DNA of 42,804 bases from Sulfurovum sp. GTDB lineage: Bacteria; Campylobacterota; Campylobacteria; Campylobacterales; Sulfurovaceae. Below the pieces are notes generated by a model. The model made no database searches, was not told the origin of the DNA, and worked only from the letters and a program-made list of their open reading frames with translations. The position numbers and the translations under genes are program-made. The stretch lies in NCBI RefSeq assembly GCF_015493435.1, contig NZ_WGDD01000025.1:1-42804 (forward strand). Reading direction: 5' to 3'. Position 1 is the stretch's first letter. The number at the start of each line of letters is the position of its first letter. Below are positions 1-10,103 of the stretch, piece by piece.

Positions 1-49
1 CTTGTGGTTGCCCTTGCCCTCAAAACAACAAACATAATTGTCGTTCAAA

Positions 50-71
50 GGGTAGCCACATAGGGCTACCC
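50..71 (-). terminator. hairpin after serS, possible terminator
   Basis: An 8-base-pair perfect stem (gggtagcc / ggctaccc, 50-57 and 64-71) with a 6-base loop lies just past the serS stop codon. Read on the minus strand it is followed by only a short T run (cccttt), so it is a weak intrinsic terminator at best. Confidence 0.4.
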
Positions 72-79
72 CTACGGGA

Positions 80-1324
80 TTACATATATTTCTTCAATAC
101 CTCTGGAATCTCAATGCTTCCATCTTCATTTTGATAATTCTCCATGATCGCTATCAAAGTACGTCCTACCGCCAGAGCAGAACCGTTCAGTGTATGTACC
201 AGTCTGTTTTTCTTGCCCTCTTTAAACCTGATTTTCGCACGTCTAGCCTGGAAGTCCCTTGTATTGGAAATTGAAGAAATTTCCCTGTATTTATTTTGAC
301 CGGGGAGCCATACTTCAAGGTCAATAGTCCTTGCCGCAGAGAAACCGAGGTCACCCCCGCAAAGTTCTACCACTCTGTGCGGAAGCCCAAGTGCCGCCAA
401 TATATCCGAAGCATTCTGGACCATCATTTCAAACACTTCATCACTTTGGTCGGGGTGGGCAATGGCAACCATTTCCACTTTATCGAACTGATGCTGTCTG
501 ATCATTCCTCTCGTATCACGCCCTGCCGAACCAGCTTCTTTCCTGAAACACGGTGTATAGCCTGTCATCAGTACCGGCAGCTCTTTTTCAGAAAGTATCT
601 CATCATTGTACATATTGGTAAGCGGTACTTCTGCGGTTGGGATAAGATAGAGATCCTCCCCTTCTATTTTAAAGAGGTCGTCTTCAAATTTAGGAAGCTG
701 CCCTGTCCCCTGAAGCATCTGTGCATTGTTCATAAACGGTACACAAAGCTCTTCAAATCCTTTTTCTCTGTTGGTATCAAGGAAAAAGTTTATCAACGCT
801 CTTTCAAGCCTTGCCGCATCGCCGCGAAGTACTGAGAAACGGCTCTTTGCAAGTTTTACACCACGTTCAAAGTCTATCCACCCGTTCTTCTCTGCCAGAG
901 CCCAGTGTTCTTTGGGTTCAAAGGTAAAGCTTTTCGGTTCCAGTACTTTACGAAGTTCGACATTGTCATCCTCATCTGTGCCGGCCGGTACAGAATCTTC
1001 AGGGAAATTCGGAACGGCCAGGGCAACCCTGTAAAGTGCTTCTTCCGCTTCTCTGGCTTGTTCCTGCAAAGGAACCATCGCTTCCTTATTGGCATCCACT
1101 TTGGCCTTGAGTTCAGTAATATCTTTGCCTTCGCGCATATACTGTCCAAACAATTTGGACATACTGTTCTGCTCTGCTTTGGCTGCTTCCAGTTTTGCAT
1201 TGGCTTCTTTAAGGTTCTGAAAAAGTGCCTGAAGCTTTTCAAGTGTACCTGTGTCTACACCTTTTTTTTGCAACTTGCTGCTTGCTTCATTAAAATTGTT
1301 CTGAAGATATTTTAAGTCTATCAT
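80..1324 (-). CDS. serS: seryl-tRNA synthetase
   Basis: Class II aminoacyl-tRNA synthetase that charges tRNA-Ser (and tRNA-Sec where present) with serine in the cytosol. At 414 residues it has the usual bacterial length. Residues about 10-100 form the charged, heptad-like coiled-coil arm that grips the tRNA long variable arm. The catalytic core shows the TAEVPLTN segment (about 230-237), the motif 2 region [14 protein letters not shown] (about 260-273) with its ATP-binding arginines, and motif 3 [12 protein letters not shown] (about 379-390). The ATG at 1324 has AGCAGGT a few bases upstream. It is a single gene read on the minus strand, downstream of a surface lipoprotein gene and separated from it by a hairpin. 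Identification is secure. Confidence 0.97.
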   Translation of the reverse strand: MIDLKYLQNNFNEASSKLQKKGVDTGTLEKLQALFQNLKEANAKLEAAKAEQNSMSKLFGQYMREGKDITELKAKVDANKEAMVPLQEQAREAEEALYRVALAVPNFPEDSVPAGTDEDDNVELRKVLEPKSFTFEPKEHWALAEKNGWIDFERGVKLAKSRFSVLRGDAARLERALINFFLDTNREKGFEELCVPFMNNAQMLQGTGQLPKFEDDLFKIEGEDLYLIPTAEVPLTNMYNDEILSEKELPVLMTGYTPCFRKEAGSAGRDTRGMIRQHQFDKVEMVAIAHPDQSDEVFEMMVQNASDILAALGLPHRVVELCGGDLGFSAARTIDLEVWLPGQNKYREISSISNTRDFQARRAKIRFKEGKKNRLVHTLNGSALAVGRTLIAIMENYQNEDGSIEIPEVLKKYM

Positions 1325-1394
1325 AAAATGTACCTGCTTGAGAAATATATATGGAATTATAGTAGAAAGTATTGAAGATTAACGCTCTCTTGCA

Positions 1395-1424
1395 GAAGTT
1401 GGAGAAAAGATGTACTCCAACTTC
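1395..1424. terminator. perfect 10-bp hairpin between lipoprotein gene and serS
   Basis: GAAGTTGGAG (1395-1404) and CTCCAACTTC (1415-1424) form a perfect 10-base-pair stem with a 10-base loop. It sits about 20 bases past the stop of the minus-strand lipoprotein gene. On the minus strand no T run follows; on the plus strand a short cgtttt does. It may be a transcript-end stabiliser rather than a true intrinsic terminator. Confidence 0.5.
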
Positions 1425-1446
1425 ATCGTTTTAATGAAAACTGATC

Positions 1447-2835
1447 TTAATACTCATAAAGTAACGATGAAATATCTCCATCCCACTTTATGGTACAGTT
1501 CTCTGTTGCTGTTGTATTTCCGTCTGTATTGACAGCAATAACTACGGTTCCGTAACCATCAGTATGGAAATCACTCTCACCATGGTCGATCTGGCAATTC
1601 TTTCCGGGTTCTGCATGAAAACTGCCTGGACTTAGAGGTACATCTATAAGAGGCTGGTTCCCTACACAAGTAGGATTGATGGTAATAGGAATACGCGCTT
1701 TTACCAAGCCTCCTGCATTTGGAACTTCGGTATCCGGAGCAGTGAAACTGTCTCCTTCAAGTCTTAAGCCTGTCTTCATAGCTACCCCAATACGGCGTCC
1801 GTCTTCATTTCCATGTGCTTCTACGGTCACGGTATGTCCTGCCAGAATAGGATCAAAAACAATATCAAAATAGACATACCCGTTGTTATCGGTGGTGTAG
1901 TTAGGTTCAACATGGGCTGTAGCCAGTCTGCCTGCCGCTCCGTTCTCTCCGCCAAGCAGCCTTTTTTCATTACCTATCATATATGTCAGTGTATTGTCCT
2001 GAACAAGATTTGTATATTGCTCACCCAATGTTAAAATATCACTTACTGACTTAATATCCCATCCTCCGATATAAGAGGCATCTGTCCGTCCCTGTGAAGG
2101 GAAGATGATCAGATTATCACCTTCTTTGACTCCTGCCTGGGAAAAATCTGCACTTCCATCGGCAAAATCTATAGTACTAGTTACCTCTGACGGATTTTCA
2201 TAGAAAATACTGCCTTTTCCTTTTTGTACCTTTTCATTGTTGATCAGCGTTATACCATTCACCAAAGAAACCCTTACAGGTATATCGACAACAGGCACTC
2301 TGGAAAATCTGTCAACTGCATGAATGGCATAATGTCCTATGATACCCCTCGATGCGTCACATTCTGACGTCAGATAAGTTATAGAAAGTGTTGTTGCACG
2401 TCCATCAGTAGGTATATCTGTATTCAGGTCAAACGTCAGGGTCACTGCCTTCTGAAGGGTAATGTTTCCATCCGTAAATACAACATACAGTTTTTCACGT
2501 TTATCCGGGAAAACTGCAGGCGGCGTGTAAGTAAAGGCACCTTTTCCGTTTGCATCTGTTGTAACAGTATAAGTATTGATCGAACCGATACTTTTATCAG
2601 GTACTTTCATAGAAACGATAGCATCAGGCACGACCAATCCGTTTTTTGTCAATTGAAAGCGGATTGGGTATGTTTTGTATTCATCAATATTCAGTTCAGA
2701 AGTAAAATTCGCGAATACATATCCACCTGGAGGCGGTGGCGGTGGCGGTATCGGATCTTTTTTACTATTACTCCCACACGCTGTCAATAATATACTTACT
2801 GCAACCATTACAGTATATAAAATCTTTCTTTTCAT
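1447..2835 (-). CDS. secreted lipoprotein with Ig-like (invasin-type) repeats
   Basis: A 462-residue exported protein of unknown specific function. The start has a lipoprotein signal peptide ending in lipobox LTAC, with the acylated Cys at about residue 20, so it should be attached to a membrane, probably the outer one. A flexible stretch PIPPPPPPPGG follows at about residues 29-39. The rest is beta-rich, with segments such as TDANGKGAFTYTPP (about 100) and DNNGYVYFDIVF (about 320), which resemble bacterial Ig-like (Big_1/invasin) domains. Several Cys occur in the C-terminal third, possibly in disulphides. It lies 22 bases downstream of a small outer-membrane barrel gene on the same strand, so the two are probably co-transcribed as a cell-surface pair. 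The lipoprotein call is firm, the domain family is inferred by eye. Confidence 0.75.
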   Translation of the reverse strand: MKRKILYTVMVAVSILLTACGSNSKKDPIPPPPPPPGGYVFANFTSELNIDEYKTYPIRFQLTKNGLVVPDAIVSMKVPDKSIGSINTYTVTTDANGKGAFTYTPPAVFPDKREKLYVVFTDGNITLQKAVTLTFDLNTDIPTDGRATTLSITYLTSECDASRGIIGHYAIHAVDRFSRVPVVDIPVRVSLVNGITLINNEKVQKGKGSIFYENPSEVTSTIDFADGSADFSQAGVKEGDNLIIFPSQGRTDASYIGGWDIKSVSDILTLGEQYTNLVQDNTLTYMIGNEKRLLGGENGAAGRLATAHVEPNYTTDNNGYVYFDIVFDPILAGHTVTVEAHGNEDGRRIGVAMKTGLRLEGDSFTAPDTEVPNAGGLVKARIPITINPTCVGNQPLIDVPLSPGSFHAEPGKNCQIDHGESDFHTDGYGTVVIAVNTDGNTTATENCTIKWDGDISSLLYEY

Positions 2836-2857
2836 AAACTTACTTCCTTAAATTTGT

Positions 2858-3403
2858 TTAAAATATATAGTTAACACCAAAAACCACACTGCCTATATGA
2901 TCCAAAGCATCAGCATCCGACAATGAGTATCTGTATCCGAGATCTACATTGATCATATCTGCTACTTCTATTACAACACCTGCCTGTCCGCCATACAGAA
3001 AACCACTGTCATCGACGTAGTCGCTTTCATAATTGGCATACCCCACATTAAATCCGATATACGGCTTAAATGCAGAATCATTTTCAAACAAATAGTAATC
3101 TATTGTAAACAAACCTTTTTCGTAATTCTGGTCGTTATCTGTACTGTCATAGTAGTCAAAGAGGAAAGTAGTTCTCCACTGTCCGTTCTGTGCACCGATA
3201 CGCGCTCCGAATTCAACATCATTGTCACCGGTAAAGTTCGGTTCAATGATTACTTCATCCCCTGCCATGGATCCGACACTGCCCTGAACTTCAGCATATC
3301 CGACTTCCAGACCTATAAATACTTTACTTTCTGATATCTCCGTTGCATAAAGCGAACTTCCCAATCCTATACCCATTAAAAGCATTGCTACTTTCTTCAT
3401 CAT
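2858..3403 (-). CDS. small outer-membrane beta-barrel protein
   Basis: About 181 residues. An upstream extension is open, but I start at the ATG at 3403 because AAGGAG lies 6 bases before it and a signal peptide (MMKKVAMLLMGIGLGSSLYA) follows directly. The mature part alternates polar and hydrophobic residues (FIGLEVGYAEVQG, RTTFLFDYYD, YIGFNVGYANYES, INVDLGYRYS) and ends in VNYIF, the terminal-Phe signature of barrel proteins recognised by the Bam machinery. Size and pattern fit an 8-stranded OmpA/OmpW-like or OMP_b-brl barrel; the exact family cannot be fixed by eye. It leads a two-gene unit with the Ig-like lipoprotein. A TATAAT sequence on the minus strand (3435-3440) is a plausible -10 box. 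Confidence 0.8.
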   Translation of the reverse strand: MMKKVAMLLMGIGLGSSLYATEISESKVFIGLEVGYAEVQGSVGSMAGDEVIIEPNFTGDNDVEFGARIGAQNGQWRTTFLFDYYDSTDNDQNYEKGLFTIDYYLFENDSAFKPYIGFNVGYANYESDYVDDSGFLYGGQAGVVIEVADMINVDLGYRYSLSDADALDHIGSVVFGVNYIF

Positions 3404-3675
3404 CACCAACTCCTTGTCCTTGTTAAAATTATGCATTATAAATGCTAATATCACAAGAATATCATAAATTTATATTTTTTAATCTTAAAACAAGACAATT
3501 TTTATAAAAAATAGACTATATACGTAAAAATTATCCATAGTAGATAGGTACGTTGGGCATTTGGAAGAAAAAAATATTCCCAATATACCCTTATATTTCC
3601 TCCTAAAAAATGATATACTTAAAATATAAAGTAAAATGGATTCTTATTGAAGTGATGAGGGGGAATTATTTTAAC

Positions 3676-4182
3676 ATGAAAAAATATGTGGTTCTACTTA
3701 CAGGGGGTCTTTTGTCAATAGGGCTGCAAGGCTGCGGAGAGCCTTCGCTTAATGAGATCAAAGACAAGATAGTGAAGGTTGAAACACCAAACGGAAAATA
3801 TACTACTGTCAATAAAAATTCCGGTGCCTATGGCAAATATCAAATTATGCCAAAAACGGCAAAACATTACACCCGAAAACTCAAAATCCCCCGTTCAGAA
3901 TGGAAAAGACCCAAAAACCAGGATAAGATATTTACAGCCTTATTGGAAGATAATATAAAAAACTTGAAAAAACATAAATTCAAAGTAGATGCTTTTACGG
4001 TATATGGCTGCCACCAGCAAGGGGCAAATGGTTTTATATGTATCATGAAAAATCAAAATCTTTCGAATAAATCATATAAGAAATTAAGAAGAAACCTACC
4101 AAGAAAATATAAAAATATAGACAAAAATCAATTGAGAAAAATGTGGATAAACTATTGGAAGAATAAAATGAGGGAGGTTTAG
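3676..4182 (+). CDS. lysozyme-like (SLT-fold) lipoprotein
   Basis: Probable peptidoglycan lytic enzyme of about 168 residues, started at the ATG at 3676 because a signal peptide with lipobox LQGC (Cys20) follows; the purine-rich gaggggg about 12 bases upstream is a slightly distant ribosome site. The segment from about residue 33 reads IVKVET, then NSGAYGKYQIMPKTAKHY, which matches the catalytic-Glu and GAxGxYQIMP signatures of soluble lytic transglycosylases and phage-type lysozymes; Glu36 is the likely catalytic residue. The C-terminal third is very Lys/Arg-rich, which would suit binding to cell-wall polyanions. The gene is notably AT-rich compared with its neighbours and stands alone between divergent genes. 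Activity is inferred from motifs only. Confidence 0.7.
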   Translation: MKKYVVLLTGGLLSIGLQGCGEPSLNEIKDKIVKVETPNGKYTTVNKNSGAYGKYQIMPKTAKHYTRKLKIPRSEWKRPKNQDKIFTALLEDNIKNLKKHKFKVDAFTVYGCHQQGANGFICIMKNQNLSNKSYKKLRRNLPRKYKNIDKNQLRKMWINYWKNKMREV

Positions 4183-4296
4183 CATCACCAATTCTAACAA
4201 TAAACGCAATTTTTGGGAAGAGACGTGAAAGAGTGGTTTAATTGATCGTAGGCTAAATTAAAATTATTTGTAGTACGTTATATTTGGGATTTATAG

Positions 4297-4373
4297 TGGT
4301 AGCAAGACGGGAACTCGAATCCCGGACCTCCGCCTTATGAGAGCAGCGCTCTAACCAACTGAGCTATCTTGCC
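4297..4373 (-). tRNA. tRNA with CAU anticodon (tRNA-Met, or tRNA-Ile2)
   Basis: A complete 77-base cloverleaf read on the minus strand: acceptor GGCAAGA paired with TCTTGCT (a G-U closing pair), D arm GCTC/GAGC, anticodon stem CTGCT/GGCGG with loop CTCATAA, T arm CGGGA/TCCCG with loop TTCGAGT, discriminator A and an encoded CCA. The anticodon is CAT. There is no C-A mismatch at 1-72 and no three G-C pairs in the anticodon stem, so it is not the initiator. Elongator Met is most likely; the lysidine-modified Ile2 species cannot be excluded by eye. Confidence 0.9.
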
Positions 4374-4391
4374 ACTAATGAAGAGACCGGA

Positions 4392-4420
4392 ATTTTAGCG
4401 AAAGTTTGCTTGATTGTCAA
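4392..4420 (-). promoter_or_regulatory. sigma70 promoter of the tRNA gene
   Basis: On the minus strand TTGACA (4415-4420) is followed by exactly 17 bases and TAAAAT (4392-4397). The expected start lies about 12 bases before the tRNA 5' end. It begins only about 17 bases past the glutaredoxin stop codon, so the tRNA has its own promoter rather than relying on read-through. Confidence 0.8.
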
Positions 4421-4436
4421 TAGTTTTTTCGAAAAA

Positions 4437-4679
4437 TCATAAATTTAACAATTTTTCAACTTTTTTCTGGTCGAATCCGCAGATCCACTGTGAACCGATC
4501 AGGTAGACGGGAACCCCTCTGCATCCATGCTGTTCACAGTCTTTCGCTGCTTTCTGGTCTTTGGAAATATCAATGAGCTTAAACTTGATACCGTGTGATT
4601 TCAAATGATTTTTTGCTGTACTGCACCATTTGCAGGTCGGGGTCGTAAAGAGTACTACTTTTTTTTGTTTTTCTTCCAT
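4437..4679 (-). CDS. glutaredoxin-like protein
   Basis: An 80-residue thioredoxin-fold reductant. The N-terminal strand KVVLFTTP is followed by the redox-active pair CKWC (about residues 17-20). The cis-proline loop GVPVYLIG (about 56-63) and a C-terminal helix complete the minimal glutaredoxin/NrdH fold. The length is typical of the smallest members of the family. Two further Cys (DCEQHGC, about 48-54) sit close together before the cis-Pro loop and might form a second disulphide. The gene is divergent from groESL, with 180 bases between them. Whether it serves ribonucleotide reductase, as NrdH does, or uses glutathione cannot be told from the sequence. Confidence 0.85.
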   Translation of the reverse strand: MEEKQKKVVLFTTPTCKWCSTAKNHLKSHGIKFKLIDISKDQKAAKDCEQHGCRGVPVYLIGSQWICGFDQKKVEKLLNL

Positions 4680-4770
4680 GATAACATTTCTCCTTATTGT
4701 TTTTTTAAATAATATTATACTTTATTTATAGGTTGATTTCAAGTATATATTAGAGTAAACTGTTAAAAAA

Positions 4771-4791
4771 CTTTAGTGTAGTTGACTAAAG
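4771..4791. promoter_or_regulatory. inverted repeat upstream of groESL promoter
   Basis: CTTTAGT (4771-4777), 7 bases, then ACTAAAG (4785-4791): a perfect 7-7-7 inverted repeat that ends 4 bases before the -35 box. It does not match the CIRCE consensus (TTAGCACTC, 9 bases, GAGTGCTAA) well, although TTAG/CTAA ends are shared. It may be an operator for a heat-shock repressor such as HrcA or HspR; this is inference from position. Confidence 0.45.
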
Positions 4792-4795
4792 ACTA

Positions 4796-4824
4796 TTGAC
4801 AAACTTAACATTTTTTTGTATGAT
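4796..4824 (+). promoter_or_regulatory. groESL sigma70 promoter
   Basis: TTGACA (4796-4801), a 17-base spacer containing a run of seven T, and TATGAT (4819-4824). Both boxes match consensus at 11 of 12 positions with ideal spacing, as expected for a very highly expressed operon. The leader to the groES start is about 30 bases and carries AAAAGGAG. Confidence 0.85.
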
Positions 4825-4859
4825 GCCACTACAAAATATAATTTTCAAAAGGAGATATT

Positions 4860-5120
4860 ATGAATTTTAAGCCATTAGGTGACAGACTTTTGATCCAAAG
4901 AGTTGAAGAAGCCAATACCACAGCTTCAGGAATCATCATACCTGACAATGCAAAAGAGAAGCCGTCAAAAGGCAAAGTGATTGCTGTAGGCAGTGAAGTC
5001 GAAGATGTCAAGGTAGACGATACCGTCGTGTTCGGAAAATATTCCGGCAATGAGATCATCCTGGATGGCACAGAGTACCTCATTATGGAAAACTCTGACA
5101 TTTTCGGGATACTTGTATAA
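4860..5120 (+). CDS. groES: co-chaperonin GroES
   Basis: The 86-residue heptameric lid of the GroEL folding chamber in the cytosol. The N-terminal strand [14 protein letters not shown] is followed by the mobile loop around residues 17-33, including ASGIIIP, the hydrophobic tripeptide that docks on Gro[12 protein letters not shown] and the [10 protein letters not shown] strand follow. It begins at ATG 4860 behind a strong AAAAGGAG. It is the first gene of the groES-groEL operon, with 39 bases to groEL, under a near-consensus promoter and a possible operator. Confidence 0.98.
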   Translation: MNFKPLGDRLLIQRVEEANTTASGIIIPDNAKEKPSKGKVIAVGSEVEDVKVDDTVVFGKYSGNEIILDGTEYLIMENSDIFGILV

Positions 5121-5156
5121 CATCAAAGAAATTTACAAAGAATTAAAAAAGGATAG

Positions 5157-6788
<1,632 letters not shown>

Positions 6789-6796
6789 GACGCATA

Positions 6797-6824
6797 AAAA
6801 ACGTGAACTGCTTCACGTTTTTTT
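6797..6824 (+). terminator. intrinsic terminator of groESL
   Basis: AAAAACGTGAA, the 4-base loop CTGC, then TTCACGTTTTTTT: a strong hairpin followed by a T run, 9 bases after the groEL stop. The A run on its 5' side means it could also act on the minus strand for the converging EAL gene. Confidence 0.9.
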
Positions 6825-6854
6825 ACGTCGGAACCAATCTTTTACTTTTTGTCT

Positions 6855-8669
6855 TTATTGACGCAGCATTTTTTGAAATTCAAATACCGGCAGGGGTTTG
6901 GCGAAATAGTATCCCTGCATACAGTCACATCCGTAACTCGCTATCAGATCAGCCATATTCTGATTTTCAATACCCTCAACAACAACTTTCATTCCCAAAC
7001 TGTGCCCCAGGTCAATGATCGACTGTACAATATGCTGATCTTCCTCATTGGTAAGAATATAATCAATAAGTGCCTTGTCGATCTTCAGGATCGTCGCAGG
7101 AAATCGCTTGAGATAGGCAAAAGAAGTATATCCCGTTCCAAAATCATCCAGAACAATTCCCACCCCCAGTTTTCTCAACTCTATGAATTGCTGGGCAGAT
7201 GATTTTTCATCCTTCATAGCAAGCCCTTCAGTAATTTCAAACTTTATCAGTTCCGGATTGGCATGATGATATTTGAGCCTATCAATGACATGATCGACAA
7301 AATTACCTGTTTCTATTTCAAGCAGTGAAAGATTTATGGAAACTTCAATCTGTCTGAATTTAAAAAGTTCCCATCGTTTCTGCTGCTTGAGTACTTCATC
7401 AAGTACAAATCTGCCCAACTCGACAATAAAACCGGTTTTTTCCATAATAGAGATGAACACATCCGGCGGTATCATGCCGTATTTTGGATGATGCCAGCGG
7501 ATAAGCGCTTCCGCAGATTTGATCTCTTTGCTCTGAGCATCTACAATAGGCTGGTAGTACACTTCAAACTGATCACGTGCAAGTGCTTCATGCATATCGT
7601 TATAGAGCATCAATTCATCATAGCCGTGTTTCTGTATCTCCGGAATATAGATCTCCATACGCCCATAACCGGTTTTTTCTGCTTTTGCCAATGCTTTGTA
7701 GGCATTGTCAAACAGTTTTATGACAGGACCACTGTCCGGATAAACACTCATACCCATAGAAGCAGACAGATAAAGTCTGCTGCCCCCTATTTTATAGAAA
7801 GTACTCAATTCTTTTTCTATCCTCTCTCCCCATAGTTTGATCTCTTCTATATCGTCAACTTCCGGGATGATCAACAAAAAATTATTGTAAAAGGTATGAT
7901 AGACTTTAAAGTGCTTTTCCTGCCCCAATTGTTCAAGATAACGGGCAAATTTTTGAAGTATGGCATTGGTTTGTTCATATCCGATAATAGAACGCAGCAC
8001 CAGCAGCTTATCGATCTCTATCAGTACCAGTACCAGCTTTTTATCGGAGAGATGCAGTTTTGCATTCAAGGCATTGATATCATGCAATGCCTTTATCTGA
8101 TTGGGTAAATTCGTCAAACGGTGATAATACTCGGCTTCTTCTTTCTTCTTCTCCTCGCTCAGGTCATGGATAGATATAATACTCCAGCCTGAGGTAGTGT
8201 TTTCCCCTTCTTCCACGGTATCTATATAAAGATTGACCGGTATTTCTTTTTTATCAAGGGTCAAAAGTTTTGTCTGCATAAGAGAAAAGCGATATGCTTT
8301 TTTTGACATTTCCTTCTCTTTAATCAATCGGCTGAGTGTACGCCACTCTTTTCCGGCCTCAACCTTGATCATGTTGTTCAAAAATGTTTCATAATAATTT
8401 TCATCCAGTTTGAGCAGTTTTTTCATCGGTTTGTTGGCATAAAGTATTTCCTGCGTATCCGACAGGATCAAAACAGCATCTTTACAAACTTCAAATGCTT
8501 TTTGCATTACACTGATCTTGTCTGAAACCATGGAGCGCAGTTTCTTTTTTTCTACCCGAAGCCGGTATCTGTAAAAGAAGATAAAGAACAGCAGCAGGAT
8601 ACTACCTGCAATGATATTACCCCAGCCTGCCTGCTGAATAATCTTGCCTATTTCCGATACAAAACCCAT
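6855..8669 (-). CDS. membrane EAL phosphodiesterase with degenerate GGDEF and PAS-like domains
   Basis: A 604-residue cyclic-di-GMP enzyme. One membrane segment (about 17-34) anchors it; a PAS-like sensor region follows (about 50-170). A GGDEF-fold domain starts at RLTNLPN (about 184), but the signature loop is replaced by YNNF (about 261-264), so it should not make c-di-GMP. The C-terminal EAL domain (about 350-600) keeps EAL at 387-389, EITE at 478-481, DDFGTGY at 508-514 and EGIEN near 566, the set needed for metal-dependent hydrolysis of c-di-GMP to pGpG. It is the last gene of the long minus-strand block, 93 bases after xseA, and converges on groEL. The degenerate domain probably regulates the EAL domain. 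The signal sensed is unknown. Confidence 0.88.
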   Translation of the reverse strand: MGFVSEIGKIIQQAGWGNIIAGSILLLFFIFFYRYRLRVEKKKLRSMVSDKISVMQKAFEVCKDAVLILSDTQEILYANKPMKKLLKLDENYYETFLNNMIKVEAGKEWRTLSRLIKEKEMSKKAYRFSLMQTKLLTLDKKEIPVNLYIDTVEEGENTTSGWSIISIHDLSEEKKKEEAEYYHRLTNLPNQIKALHDINALNAKLHLSDKKLVLVLIEIDKLLVLRSIIGYEQTNAILQKFARYLEQLGQEKHFKVYHTFYNNFLLIIPEVDDIEEIKLWGERIEKELSTFYKIGGSRLYLSASMGMSVYPDSGPVIKLFDNAYKALAKAEKTGYGRMEIYIPEIQKHGYDELMLYNDMHEALARDQFEVYYQPIVDAQSKEIKSAEALIRWHHPKYGMIPPDVFISIMEKTGFIVELGRFVLDEVLKQQKRWELFKFRQIEVSINLSLLEIETGNFVDHVIDRLKYHHANPELIKFEITEGLAMKDEKSSAQQFIELRKLGVGIVLDDFGTGYTSFAYLKRFPATILKIDKALIDYILTNEEDQHIVQSIIDLGHSLGMKVVVEGIENQNMADLIASYGCDCMQGYYFAKPLPVFEFQKMLRQ

Positions 8670-8702
8670 TACTTGCCTTCGCTGAAACTGACCCGTTGGA
8701 GT

Positions 8703-8729
8703 GTTTCATTTGTTTCATTTGTTTCATTT
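8703..8729. repeat. three tandem 9-base repeats
   Basis: GTTTCATTT occurs three times head to tail, between the xseA stop and the start of the EAL gene. Such short arrays are prone to slippage and, placed about 35-60 bases before a start codon, could alter spacing of regulatory elements. Confidence 0.8.
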
Positions 8730-8762
8730 TACAATGATTATATCATACCGCTGTTAAAACCC

Positions 8763-10028
8763 TTACCTGTCAAACAGTACTTTTTTGTCAAGACATACAG
8801 CTTCTATCTTTGTCAGAGTATCTTCAAGTACAAAAATCTCATCTTTGTTGATATGCTCAAGCGTTACAGGTTTGCCATTTTGTGATATCTGCGCCCATCC
8901 CTCCCGGCATTGCAGGCGCGGATCGCTCAGCTGCAGTTTGTTCGCAAGATAATCAACATACTGTTCTTTTTGCTGAAGCATCAAATGCATGGTTTGCCCC
9001 AATAGTTCTTTCTGGTTTGGCAGTACAGAGGAAAAGTGTTCCATTTTATAGGAAATCGCCCGTCGGAACTCTTCTTCGAGACGGGAGAACTCAGTTTTCG
9101 ATACTTCAAGTCTGCGCAGGGGGGAAGTGCGTCGGAACATTTCTTCCGCATGTCTGAGTTCACGCACCGACTGCCCAAGTTTTGATCCGACAGCCTGACT
9201 GAAATGCTTTTCATTTTCTGAAAGCGTATAAAGGATTTCCTGAAGATCCGGCAGGATCATCTCTATGGCAGCACTCGGAGTAGGTGCACGCAGGTCGGCA
9301 ACAAAATCACTGATCATCACGTCAACTTCATGTCCTACCGCACTGACCACCGGTGTATGCATGGCAAAGATTGCATCTGCTACTTTTTCTTCATTAAAAC
9401 ACCAGAGGTCTTCCGTACTTCCGCCTCCGCGCCCAACCACAACAATATCTGCATTCAGACTGTCTGCATAACGAAGCGCATGGGCGATCTGTGCAGCTGC
9501 CGCGTCACCCTGTACCAGAGTATCTACAATCATTACTTCCAGCAGCGGCCAGCGTTTCTCTATGATCTTAAGCATATCGTAAAGTGCCGCACTCTCTTTG
9601 GCAGTGACAAGTACGATCTTCTGTACCGTTTTGGGAATGGGCTTTTTTTGATGTGTATCAAAATAACCTTTGGTTTTCAAACGTTCTTTCAGCTGTTCGT
9701 AGGCAAGTGCCAAGGCACCCTGGCCGTAAGGTTCTATATGCACTGCATAAAACTGGTATTCCCCGCGTGGGGTATAGACCCCGACGGACCCTTCTATGAC
9801 AATATGCATACCTTTTTCTATGCGAAATTTGAGTTTGGAAACGGAGGAACGCCACATTACACACTTAATGGCACTTTTATCATCTTTGACGGAAAAGTAA
9901 AGATGCCCTGATGAGTGGTAGGTAACAGAAGCCACTTCTCCTTCGACAAGGATGTGCATAAAAGTAGCTTCGAGAAGAGATTTTATCTTGGTGTTGAGAG
10001 ATGAAACAGACATCATGTTTTGTGACAT
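8763..10028 (-). CDS. xseA: exodeoxyribonuclease VII large subunit
   Basis: The 421-residue catalytic subunit of exonuclease VII, which degrades single-stranded DNA from both ends in mismatch and damage repair. The N-terminal OB fold (about 5-100) contains LVEGEVASVTYHSSGHLYFSV. The catalytic core contains the family signatures VVGRGGGSTEDLWCFNEE (about 200-217) and SAVGHEVDVMISDFVADLRAPTPSAA (about 232-257), with the His/Asp pair. The long helical C-terminal region binds the small subunit. ATG 10028 has AGGAT before it. The small subunit gene xseB is not in the window. It follows ubiE by 75 bases in the same transcription direction. Confidence 0.95.
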   Translation of the reverse strand: MSQNMMSVSSLNTKIKSLLEATFMHILVEGEVASVTYHSSGHLYFSVKDDKSAIKCVMWRSSVSKLKFRIEKGMHIVIEGSVGVYTPRGEYQFYAVHIEPYGQGALALAYEQLKERLKTKGYFDTHQKKPIPKTVQKIVLVTAKESAALYDMLKIIEKRWPLLEVMIVDTLVQGDAAAAQIAHALRYADSLNADIVVVGRGGGSTEDLWCFNEEKVADAIFAMHTPVVSAVGHEVDVMISDFVADLRAPTPSAAIEMILPDLQEILYTLSENEKHFSQAVGSKLGQSVRELRHAEEMFRRTSPLRRLEVSKTEFSRLEEEFRRAISYKMEHFSSVLPNQKELLGQTMHLMLQQKEQYVDYLANKLQLSDPRLQCREGWAQISQNGKPVTLEHINKDEIFVLEDTLTKIEAVCLDKKVLFDR

Positions 10029-10103
10029 AATATATCCTGTAGGGTACGCAGTTACGCACCTTTTTATGAAATCTTTTGGTACATTTTAAGATGTGGTAAG
10101 TAT

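Noticed and set aside
4424-4437. ttttttcgaaaaat as a terminator of the glutaredoxin gene
   Set aside because: The palindrome has no loop and overlaps the stop codon, so it would not form a stable RNA hairpin.
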